A stretch of DNA of 11,826 bases from DATGFB01 sp032160545 (lineage in GTDB: Bacteria; Actinomycetota; Actinomycetes; Mycobacteriales; Jatrophihabitantaceae): the NCBI GenBank assembly GCA_032160545.1, contig JAVHVN010000143.1, positions 1 to 11,826 of the forward strand. The letters run 5' to 3'. Below the pieces are notes generated by a model. It searched no databases and was not told the origin of the DNA. It saw only the letters and a program-made list of their open reading frames with translations. Numbering within the stretch: position 1 is the stretch's first letter; each line of letters begins with the position of its first letter. Position numbers and translations under genes: made by a program. Below, one piece after another: positions 1 through 6,508 of the stretch.

Positions 1-1345
1 GAAGCCGGTCGGGAAGAATAAGCCGGTCGGGAAGAAGAAGCCGGTCGGGAAGAAGAAGCCGGTCGGGAAGAAGAAGCCGGTCGGGAAGAAGAAGCCGGTC
101 GGGAAGAAGAAGGCCGCCGTCGCGCCGGTGGCCGTTCCCGCGGCACCCACTACCAACACGCTCCCCGTCGGGGCCGTCCTAACGGTCCAGGGCGGCAATC
201 CGCTCTGGGCACGCGCGTCGCTCATCCCGGCCCTGCTCGCCGGCCGGCCGGTTACCACCCGTCTTCCCGTCGCGCCGGCAGCGCCGCTGCCGCCGGCGAC
301 CGAGCAGCGCCTACCGGTCGCCGCAGCGACCACGGCCACTACGAGAGCCGCCAAGGCGCCGATGTGGCCGACATTTCCCATCGCTATCCCGACGGCGGCC
401 GCCGCGCCGAGCAACTCGACCAAGTCGACCAAGTCGCCGAAGCCCGCCGCGCCCCGCCGGCCGAGCGCACCGATCCGTCCCCGCACTCGCCCGGGCGCAG
501 TCGGATCGGGCCACTACATCCGCTCGCTCACCGGGCGGTCGGGCCACGACGCCGCCGCGATGCGCGCGCTGGGCGCCCGGGATGCGGCCCGCAACGCGTC
601 CGGTCGGGAACACATGGTCTTGCTCGACATCGGTGGTCAGGTCCCCGGCGGCGTCCATCTCTCGACCACGCGCACGTTCATCAGCAATGCCGCGCTCGCC
701 CGGGCGATGAAGGCGTACGTCGACGGCTACCGGTCGCGGCAGCGGCCCAACGCACCCGTGACCGTCGCGATCGGCACCAACAACGACCTGGCGGTCAACA
801 GGGGAGCCGGTCGTACCTGGGCCAAGAACGTCGTGAACCCGATTCGCGCGTACGCAGCCAGGTACCCACAGATCACGATCGCCGGCGCCAACGACATCGA
901 GCCGGGCTTCCGCGCCGGGGTTGCCGAGACCCGCGCGTGGCTGTTCGGCTATCTCTCCGCGACGACAGCGCCGTTCGTCTTCAACGGTTCGGCGGACGGC
1001 TGCTCGTGGGTCGTCCCGGACTCCAGTTGCGGCAATGGCTGGCGGGCGTCGGATCTCGCTGGGCTGGCGGGTGGGTTCGCGCCGTCCCGCATCGTCGCAC
1101 TCCCGCAGATCTACAACGCGGCGATGGCCGCGCAGTGGGCGCTCATCTCGCGTACGGCGGTCAGGCACCGCCGCCCGGCGCTACGGATCGTCGGGCCGCT
1201 GACCGAGAGCGCCGCCTGCGGCCGCGATCCGTACTGCCCGACGATGGCCAGCGCTCGCGCGTGGCAGTTGCTCTGGCAGCGACTCGGTCAGTCCCGGGTG
1301 CGGCCCGCCTCCCTGCCGGTGCAGGTCGACCTGGACATCCGCTGA
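1..1345 (+). CDS. Partial uncharacterised protein: KPVGKK repeats, Pro/Ala linker, C-terminal alpha/beta domain
   Basis: The reading frame is open from base 2 to the TGA at 1343-1345, so the gene starts upstream; the GTG at 128 is an internal valine. About 447 residues are visible. Residues 1-37 are tandem KPVGKK units, about 38-167 are a Pro/Ala-rich linker with scattered Lys/Ser/Thr (including an STKSTKSPK run), and about 168-447 are a compact domain starting near GHYIRSLTG. That domain alternates hydrophobic strands and helices (VLLDIGGQ, VTVAIGTNND, ITIAGANDIEPGF, FVFNGSADGC, IVALPQIYN, LRIVGPLTE), which suggests a TIM-barrel-like fold. The NDIEP segment carries an acidic residue at a strand end. 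Four cysteines sit in two close pairs (GC...SSC and AC...YC), which fits an extracytoplasmic protein with disulfides. I do not recognise a named family and assign no function. The gene converges on the phospho-sugar mutase gene, with 6 bp between stops. Confidence 0.75.
   Translation, partial: KPVGKNKPVGKKKPVGKKKPVGKKKPVGKKKPVGKKKAAVAPVAVPAAPTTNTLPVGAVLTVQGGNPLWARASLIPALLAGRPVTTRLPVAPAAPLPPATEQRLPVAAATTATTRAAKAPMWPTFPIAIPTAAAAPSNSTKSTKSPKPAAPRRPSAPIRPRTRPGAVGSGHYIRSLTGRSGHDAAAMRALGARDAARNASGREHMVLLDIGGQVPGGVHLSTTRTFISNAALARAMKAYVDGYRSRQRPNAPVTVAIGTNNDLAVNRGAGRTWAKNVVNPIRAYAARYPQITIAGANDIEPGFRAGVAETRAWLFGYLSATTAPFVFNGSADGCSWVVPDSSCGNGWRASDLAGLAGGFAPSRIVALPQIYNAAMAAQWALISRTAVRHRRPALRIVGPLTESAACGRDPYCPTMASARAWQLLWQRLGQSRVRPASLPVQVDLDIR
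2..112 (+). repeat. 18-bp in-frame tandem repeat (KPVGKK), six units
   Basis: Six consecutive 18-bp units occupy 2-109, followed by one more AAG codon at 110-112. Units two to six are identical at the base level. The first differs only at its last base (AAT instead of AAG, giving KPVGKN). Each unit encodes Lys-Pro-Val-Gly-Lys-Lys in the frame of the protein ending at 1345. The array runs off the left edge, so the true copy number is unknown. Near-perfect identity suggests recent expansion by slippage, and copy number probably varies between strains. Confidence 0.95.
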
Positions 1346-1351
1346 CCGAGG

Positions 1352-2944
1352 TCACGCCCCGATGAGTGCGGTCAGTTCCTGGCGCAGTTGCGCGAGCTGG
1401 GCTGCGGCCTCGGCCGCCGAACGACGCGACACGATCTCGAGATAGGCCTTGAGCTTCGGCTCGGTCCCGGACGGGCGCACGACCACCCGGCCCGACGGCC
1501 AGCGGAAGCGCAGCACGTCGGCGTCGGGCAGCAGATCCTCGACAGCGACCTTCGCGCCGGCGAGCGAGCGTGGGGGATCGGCTCGCAGCCGGGCCATCGT
1601 CGCGTCGATGATCGACAGGTCCTCGACCCGGATCGAGATCTGGTCCGTGACGTAGCGCCCGTACTCGGCGGCCAGTTCTTCCAGGCGGTCGAGCAGAGTC
1701 CGACGGTCCGCCTTCAGCGCCGCGACGAGCGTCGCGACGGTGAGCGCCGCACTGATGCCGTCCTTGTCGCGCACCAGCTCCGGGGCAACGGCGTAACCGA
1801 GCGCCTCCTCGTAGCCGAACACGAGGTCCGGCGCGGCGCGGGCGATCCACTTGAACCCGGTGAGCGTCTCGACGTAACCGACGCCGTGCTTCTCGGCCAT
1901 CGCCCTCAGCATCGACGACGAGACGATGGTGGTGGCATAGGTGCCGTGCACCCCCTTGCGCAACAGCAAGTCCGCGAGCAACACGCCGACCTCGTCACCG
2001 CGCAACCTGCGCCATTCACCGTCCGCACCAGGTACCGCCACCGCGCAGCGGTCGGCGTCCGGATCGTTGGCGATGACGACGTCCGCGTGCTCGCGGCGGG
2101 CCAGCGCGAGCGCGAGGTCGAGCGCGCCCGGCTCCTCGGGATTGGGGAACGCCACGGTGGGGAAGTCGGCGTCGGGCTGCTCCTGTTCGGGCACCGCGAC
2201 GAAAGGCGGGAAGCCGGCTGCCGCGAAGACCCTGCGGGCCACCTCGGTGCCCACACCGTGCATGGCGGTGTGCACGATCCGGACGTCCCGGGCGTCCGCA
2301 TCGCGCGCGAGCTGCGCGACGCCCGCGACGTAGTCCTCGACCACGTCCCCGCCGAGCACGCGGACGCGCGACGGGTCGAGCGCGATGGCGCGCGTCGGGC
2401 CGACGGAGCGGATCGCATGCTCGATCTCGGAGTCGGTCGGTGGCACGATCTGCGCGCCGTCGTGCGCATAGACCTTGTAGCCGTTGTCCTGCGGCGGGTT
2501 GTGCGACGCGGTGACCATCACGCCCGCCGCGGCGCCGAGGCGGCGCACCGCGAAGGCGAGGACCGGTGTCGGCAGCAAGCGCGGCAGGACCAAAGCACGG
2601 AACCCCCCGGCGGCGAAGATCGCGGCCGAGTCGTCAGCGAAGTCCTTCGAGCCGTGCCGCCCGTCGTAGCCGACGACGACCGGCTCACCGGAATACCCCT
2701 GCTCGGTGAGCCAGGCGGCGAGGCCGGCCGCCGCCCGCCGTACAACGGCGCGATTCATACCGTTCGGGCCGGCCCGTAGCGGGCCGCGCAGCCCTGCAGT
2801 TCCGAACGTCAGGGGCCCGCGGAACCGGTCGGCGAGCTCGTCCTCGGCGTCGGGATCGGCGAGCAGCGCGCGCAACTCGGCCGCCGCCGCCGGGTCGACC
2901 TCGTCATCGATCCACGCCTGCACCTGCCCCGCCAGGCCGCTCAT
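1352..2944 (-). CDS. Phospho-sugar mutase (phosphoglucomutase/phosphomannomutase/phosphopentomutase, PGM2-like)
   Basis: This is a complete 530-residue alpha-D-phosphohexomutase. All four family signatures are visible. The catalytic phosphoserine loop TASHNPPQDNGYK has Ser147, the Mg-binding loop DPDADR is at 294-299, the sugar-specificity loop GYEEALGYA is at 377-385, and the phosphate-binding loop RPSGTEPK is at 490-497. An N-terminal GTAGLRG motif near residue 48 is also typical. These enzymes move a phosphate between C1 and C6 (or C5) through a bisphosphate intermediate. Length and the GYEEA specificity loop suit the PGM2-like branch, which can act on (deoxy)ribose-1-phosphate. Placement downstream of a purine nucleoside phosphorylase supports a phosphopentomutase role by inference; mycobacteria carry a similar pmmB-deoD pair. 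The ATG at 2944 overlaps the preceding gene's stop by 4 bp (ATGA), implying translational coupling. Exact substrate is unproven. Confidence 0.93.
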   Translation of the reverse strand: MSGLAGQVQAWIDDEVDPAAAAELRALLADPDAEDELADRFRGPLTFGTAGLRGPLRAGPNGMNRAVVRRAAAGLAAWLTEQGYSGEPVVVGYDGRHGSKDFADDSAAIFAAGGFRALVLPRLLPTPVLAFAVRRLGAAAGVMVTASHNPPQDNGYKVYAHDGAQIVPPTDSEIEHAIRSVGPTRAIALDPSRVRVLGGDVVEDYVAGVAQLARDADARDVRIVHTAMHGVGTEVARRVFAAAGFPPFVAVPEQEQPDADFPTVAFPNPEEPGALDLALALARREHADVVIANDPDADRCAVAVPGADGEWRRLRGDEVGVLLADLLLRKGVHGTYATTIVSSSMLRAMAEKHGVGYVETLTGFKWIARAAPDLVFGYEEALGYAVAPELVRDKDGISAALTVATLVAALKADRRTLLDRLEELAAEYGRYVTDQISIRVEDLSIIDATMARLRADPPRSLAGAKVAVEDLLPDADVLRFRWPSGRVVVRPSGTEPKLKAYLEIVSRRSAAEAAAQLAQLRQELTALIGA

Positions 2945-3756
2945 GAACGCGCCACCACCTCGTCGATGCCGAAGCCTGGCGAGGTGAAGCCTCCGCCGAC
3001 ATAGCCGTCAGAGCCCGCAGTGTCGTCAGAGCCCTCAGAGCCGGCAGCGGGGGACTCCTCGCCGCCCAGCACGCGGTCGGCGAACTGCTCGGCGTCGTCC
3101 TGCGGGTTGTACCCCAGCGCGTGCCCCTCGTCGAGCGTCCACCTGCGCCTGGTGTTCGCCGAAACGCCCCATACGATCGCGTACGTCAACTCCGACGAAC
3201 GCAGGCAGGCGTCGACCAGCCGTGCGCAGTCATCGGGCGAGAGCCAGGTGGACAGTGCGCGAGCGTCGGGCGGGGTGTCCTCGAACGTCCCGATGCGCAG
3301 GCACGCCACCTGCATGCCGTAGCGGTCGACGTAGTAACGGCCGAGGGCTTCGCCGAACACCTTGCTGAGGCCGTAGAGCGTGTCCGGTCGGGGCGGGGTG
3401 TCGGCGGGCAGCCGTGGCGTCACCGGCGTGAAGCCGACCGCATGGTTGGACGACGCGTACACGAGGCGACGTACACCGGCCCGTCGCGAGGCCTCGAACA
3501 CCTCGAACGTGCCGTCGATGTTCGCCGCGCGAATGGCCGGCCATGGCGCTTCGGTGGGTATTCCGGCCAGGTGCACGACGGCGTCGACGCCGGCCATCGC
3601 GGCGTCGAGGTCGCTCGGTGAAGTGATGTCGCCCTGCACGCCGCCGTCGAGAGGTTCGCGGTCGAACGGACGGATCGCCCACCCGGACAGCGGCAGTCGC
3701 TCGCGCAGCGCCGTCCCGATCTTCCCGGCGGCACCGGTGATCAACACCGTCCTCAT
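2941..3756 (-). CDS. NAD-dependent short-chain dehydrogenase, uronate dehydrogenase-like
   Basis: The product has 271 residues from the ATG at 3756, ten bases after the phosphorylase stop and preceded by a short AGGG. The frame is open further upstream, but that part has no family resemblance. It is an extended SDR with the Rossmann motif TGAAGKIG (residues 7-14), the DITSP cofactor-side motif, a YASSNH serine motif at 100-105 and the catalytic YxxxK at Tyr128/Lys132. From memory, the segments ASSNH, RPD-LYG-SK-FGE, LSTW-S-DD and VWG-SAN match the Agrobacterium uronate dehydrogenase family, which oxidises glucuronate or galacturonate to an aldarolactone. Residues about 229-250 form an acidic Gly/Ser/Asp insertion not expected in the fold. 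The gene sits between the phosphorylase and mutase genes in one apparent operon. The SDR class is sure; the uronate substrate is only plausible. Confidence 0.85.
   Translation of the reverse strand: MRTVLITGAAGKIGTALRERLPLSGWAIRPFDREPLDGGVQGDITSPSDLDAAMAGVDAVVHLAGIPTEAPWPAIRAANIDGTFEVFEASRRAGVRRLVYASSNHAVGFTPVTPRLPADTPPRPDTLYGLSKVFGEALGRYYVDRYGMQVACLRIGTFEDTPPDARALSTWLSPDDCARLVDACLRSSELTYAIVWGVSANTRRRWTLDEGHALGYNPQDDAEQFADRVLGGEESPAAGSEGSDDTAGSDGYVGGGFTSPGFGIDEVVARS
3008..3042 (-). repeat. Three copies of TCAGAGCC inside the dehydrogenase gene
   Basis: The octamer TCAGAGCC occurs at 3008-3015, 3026-3033 and 3035-3042, spaced 18 and 9 bp apart, so all are in the same reading frame. On the coding (minus) strand they read GGCTCTGA and encode Gly-Ser-Asp/Glu steps of the acidic low-complexity insertion near the C-terminus. 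The pattern looks like codon-level slippage rather than a regulatory repeat. Confidence 0.7.
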
Positions 3757-3766
3757 GCGGCCCTGC

Positions 3767-4576
3767 TCACAACAGCGGGATGACCTTGCCGAGCAAGGTC
3801 CCCATCCGGGTCGCGGCGGCGCGCCCGGCGGCGAGCACTTCCTCATGGTCGAGCGCGTCGCCGAGGCCGGCCGCGAGGTTGGTGACCAGTGAGATGCCGA
3901 GGACCTCGCACCCTTCGGCACGGGCGGCGATCGCCTCGAGGGCGGTCGACATGCCGACCAGGTCGGCGCCGAGGACACCAGCCATGCGTACCTCGGCCGG
4001 CGTCTCGTACTGCGGCCCGGGGAACATCGCGTACACGCCCTCGGGCAGGTCGGGCTCGATCGAGTGGACGAGCGCGCGCAGCCGCGCGCTGTAGAGATCG
4101 GACAGGTCGACGAAGCGCGGCCCGAGCAGTGGCGTGCGCCAGGTCAGGTTGAGGTGGTCGCTGATCAGGACCGCGTCGCCGACGGCCAGGCCGGCGCGCA
4201 ACCCGCCGCAGGCGTTGGTCAGCACGACGGTGCGGCAGCCGGCGGCGGCCGCCACCCGGACCGCGTGCGCGACCGCGTCCACGCCGCGCCCCTCGTAGAG
4301 ATGCGTTCGTCCGAGCAAGGCGAGCACGCGTCGATCGCCTACCGTCAGCGAGCGGATCCGGCCGGCGTGGCCCTCGACGGTGGGCGGGAGGAAGCCGGGC
4401 AGATCGGTGACGGGCAGCTCGTGCTCGGCCGGGCCGAGGGCGTCCAGCGCCGGAACCCATCCCGAACCGAGGACGACCGCGACGTCATGGCGTTCGACGC
4501 CGGTGCGGCGGGCGAGCTCCGCGGCCGCCGCGGCGGCGAGTCCGGCCGGGTCGGTGGCTGCTGCCGGTGCTGTCAC
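3767..4576 (-). CDS. punA: Purine nucleoside phosphorylase (trimeric class, PNP/MTAP family)
   Basis: This enzyme cleaves purine nucleosides with phosphate to a free base and (deoxy)ribose-1-phosphate in the cytoplasm. From the GTG at 4576 it has 269 residues, the usual size of trimeric actinobacterial enzymes. Visible motifs are the phosphate loop VVLGSGW (Ser38), VEGHAGR (His70), GRTHLYEG (Arg90, His92), TNACGG (120-125), the base-binding FPGPQYETPAE (Tyr190, Glu191), VGMST (207-211) and the purine-contacting Asn233 in LVTNLAAG. The GTG is chosen over the upstream ATG at 4660 because it gives the normal length, the extra 28 residues look non-coding, and a TAGGCT box sits 8 bp before it. It leads a minus-strand unit with the dehydrogenase and phospho-sugar mutase genes, and diverges from mutA. 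In mycobacteria this gene is called deoD, although that name properly belongs to the hexameric class. Confidence 0.93.
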   Translation of the reverse strand: MTAPAAATDPAGLAAAAAAELARRTGVERHDVAVVLGSGWVPALDALGPAEHELPVTDLPGFLPPTVEGHAGRIRSLTVGDRRVLALLGRTHLYEGRGVDAVAHAVRVAAAAGCRTVVLTNACGGLRAGLAVGDAVLISDHLNLTWRTPLLGPRFVDLSDLYSARLRALVHSIEPDLPEGVYAMFPGPQYETPAEVRMAGVLGADLVGMSTALEAIAARAEGCEVLGISLVTNLAAGLGDALDHEEVLAAGRAAATRMGTLLGKVIPLL

Positions 4577-4584
4577 GAGCGCCG

Positions 4585-4590
4585 AGCCTA
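4585..4590 (-). promoter_or_regulatory. Candidate -10 box (TAGGCT) for a leaderless punA transcript
   Basis: On the minus strand TAGGCT reads from 4590 to 4585 and is followed by 8 bases before the GTG at 4576. It fits the actinobacterial TANNNT pattern, and the spacing would put the first transcribed base at or next to the start codon. No Shine-Dalgarno sequence precedes the GTG and no clear -35 hexamer is visible. This is inference from spacing and motif only. Confidence 0.45.
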
Positions 4591-4659
4591 GCCGGTTGTC
4601 GGCGTGGGAGCTGGGGAGGTTTCCGCCACTCAGGGGCGTGGGAACACCAAGTGTCGCCA

Positions 4660-4665
4660 TACGAT
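4660..4665 (+). promoter_or_regulatory. Candidate -10 box (TACGAT) for a leaderless mutA transcript
   Basis: TACGAT at 4660-4665 fits the actinobacterial TANNNT pattern. It is followed by CCAAAGC (7 bases) and then the ATG at 4673, so transcription would begin at or beside the start codon. No Shine-Dalgarno sequence lies in front of that ATG. There is no convincing -35 hexamer 16-18 bp upstream. It faces away from the punA candidate promoter about 70 bp away. Confidence 0.5.
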
Positions 4666-4672
4666 CCAAAGC

Positions 4673-6508
4673 ATGCCTGACCAATCGGGGACGCTTGCGC
4701 TGGGCGGGAACTTCCCTGCTGCGACCAGGGACGAGTGGCGGGCGCTCGTTCGCGCCGTACTGACCAAGTCCGGTGCTGCGCAGGACGTCGATCCGGAAGT
4801 CGCACTGGCGACGACCACTTATGACGGCATCGCGATCAAGCCGCTCTACACCGCACACGACGCGCACGGCGCAGACGCTGACGGCGTTCCGGGACGTCCG
4901 CCGTTCGTCCGGGCTGCGACGCCCGCAGGCGCCACCAGCACCGGGTGGGACGTCCGGCAGCGGCACGCCGACCCCGACCCGGCGCGGACGAACGCGGCGG
5001 TCCTCGCCGACCTGGCGCACGGAGCGACGTCGATCTGGCTCGTGCTCGGCGAGGGCCGCCTGGCGGTCGACGACCTCGCGGCAGCGCTCGACGGTGTGCA
5101 CCTCGACCTCGCCCCCATCGCCTTGGACGCGGGGGACGAGACGCCTCAGGTCGCCCGCGCCTTGCTCCACCTCGCGTCCGATCGCGGTGTTGCCCTGACT
5201 GAGCTGCGCGGCACGCTCGGCGCCGACCCCATCGGCACGCGAGCGCGCACGGGTGCCGTCGCCGACCTCGCCGTTCTCGACGAACTCGCTACCGCCGCGC
5301 AGGCCTGCCCCGATCTCAGGGTCGCGACGGTCGACGCGTCCGTGTACCACGACGCCGGCGGCAGCGACTCCGATGAGATCGCCACGGCGACCGCCGTCGG
5401 CCTCGCCTACTTGCGCGCGCTGACCGACGCGGGCCGGTCGATCGACGAGGCGTTGGACGCGCTCGAGTTCCGCTTCGCGGTGAACGCCGACCAGTTCCTA
5501 TCGATCGCCAAGCTTCGCGCCGCGCGGCGCGTGTGGGATCGCGTCGCCGAGCTGTCGAGCGCATCGGGGGAACGCCGCGGCCAGCGCCAGCATGCGGTCA
5601 CGTCGGCGGCGATGATGACGCGCCGGGACCCGTGGGTGAACATGCTGCGCACGACGATCGCGTGCTTCGCCGCCGCGGTCGGTGGCGCCGAGACGATCAC
5701 GGTGCTGCCGTTCGACTCGGCGATCGGCCTGTCGGATGCGTTCGCGCGCCGCATCGCGCGCAACACCAGCGCGATCCTGCACGACGAGTCGAGCCTCGCA
5801 CGCGTCGTCGACGCCGCCGGCGGCTCCTGGTACATCGAATCGCTGACCGACGCGCTGGCCGAGAAGGCGTGGGCGACGTTCACCGCGATCGAGCGGGCCG
5901 GAGGTGCGCTGGCCGCGCTCGACGACGGCACGCTCGACGGGCTGTTCGCCGCGGCCCGCACCGAGCGAGCGGCCGACCTCGCCCATCGCCGGGCACCGCT
6001 CACCGGTGTGAGCGAGTACGCGTTCCTCGGCGAGCCGCCGGTGACCCGCGCGCCCGCGCCGGCGGTTCGCGGCGGAGGTCTGCTGCCGCGCCTGCGTTAC
6101 GCCGAGCCGTACGAGTCCTTTCGGGATCGCGCCGAGGCGACGCCGACCCGGCCGGCCATCTTCCTCGCCGCGCTCGGGCCGCTCGCGGCGCACAGCACGC
6201 GCGTCGGCTTCGCGAGCAACCTCTTCCAGGCAGGTGGCATCGAGCCGGTCACCGGCAGCGGGGACGTCGATGCGATCGTGGCGGCGTTCCGCGACAGCGG
6301 GACGACGGTGGCCTGCCTGTGCTCGTCCGACAAGGTCTATGCCGACACTGCGGCGCCGGCCGCCCAGGCATTGCACGCGGCAGGCGCGCACTACGTCTGG
6401 CTGGCGGGCACGCCCGCCGACGTCCCGGGGGTCGATGGTTACCTCTATGCCGGGGTGGACGCGCTCGAGGTGCTCGCGACGACGTTCGACCGGCTGGGGG
6501 TGAAGTGA
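4673..6508 (+). CDS. mutA: Methylmalonyl-CoA mutase small subunit (MutA, non-cobalamin-binding)
   Basis: The product has 611 residues from the ATG at 4673. An in-frame GTG at 4604 would add 23 residues without family resemblance and would lie upstream of the candidate promoter. It is the partner subunit of MutB in the heterodimeric mutase that isomerises (R)-methylmalonyl-CoA to succinyl-CoA. The N-terminal part keeps the mutase barrel pattern (GIAIKPLYTAHD, FRFAVNADQFLSIAKLRAARRVW, DPWVNMLRTTIA, FARRIARNTSAILHDES). The C-terminal part from about residue 493 is a degenerate cobalamin-binding fold. It aligns with the Propionibacterium small subunit as I recall it (ACLCSSDKVYAD, LGV near the end) but lacks DxHxxG, reading LGPLAAHSTR instead. 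That is the expected state for this subunit, which is thought to be structural. Its stop overlaps the mutB start by one base (TGATG). Confidence 0.95.
   Translation: MPDQSGTLALGGNFPAATRDEWRALVRAVLTKSGAAQDVDPEVALATTTYDGIAIKPLYTAHDAHGADADGVPGRPPFVRAATPAGATSTGWDVRQRHADPDPARTNAAVLADLAHGATSIWLVLGEGRLAVDDLAAALDGVHLDLAPIALDAGDETPQVARALLHLASDRGVALTELRGTLGADPIGTRARTGAVADLAVLDELATAAQACPDLRVATVDASVYHDAGGSDSDEIATATAVGLAYLRALTDAGRSIDEALDALEFRFAVNADQFLSIAKLRAARRVWDRVAELSSASGERRGQRQHAVTSAAMMTRRDPWVNMLRTTIACFAAAVGGAETITVLPFDSAIGLSDAFARRIARNTSAILHDESSLARVVDAAGGSWYIESLTDALAEKAWATFTAIERAGGALAALDDGTLDGLFAAARTERAADLAHRRAPLTGVSEYAFLGEPPVTRAPAPAVRGGGLLPRLRYAEPYESFRDRAEATPTRPAIFLAALGPLAAHSTRVGFASNLFQAGGIEPVTGSGDVDAIVAAFRDSGTTVACLCSSDKVYADTAAPAAQALHAAGAHYVWLAGTPADVPGVDGYLYAGVDALEVLATTFDRLGVK

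Noticed and set aside
2..112. CRISPR array or origin-type iterons
   Set aside because: The 18-bp units are directly adjacent with no spacers, and they stay in frame with a long coding sequence.
1388..2779. Long plus-strand open frame opposite the phospho-sugar mutase gene
   Set aside because: It is rich in Arg/His/Val shadow sequence with no domain pattern, while the minus strand holds all four mutase signatures.
3757..3978. N-terminal extension of the SDR gene to 3978
   Set aside because: It overlaps the end of punA and has no SDR-like sequence. The Rossmann motif begins 7 residues after the ATG at 3756, as expected.
4577..4672. Cobalamin riboswitch upstream of mutA
   Set aside because: The gap is only 96 bp, includes two candidate promoters and leaves no leader. 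No B12-box-like segment was seen.
3767..5350. Long minus-strand open frame extending punA upstream through mutA
   Set aside because: The part upstream of 4576 has no family resemblance and lies antisense to mutA, which is unmistakable. It is a typical high-GC open-frame artefact.
5533..6507. Plus-strand open frame upstream of mutB in the same frame
   Set aside because: It overlaps mutA in another frame and is Arg-rich shadow sequence. MutB has its normal N-terminus and length from the ATG at 6508.
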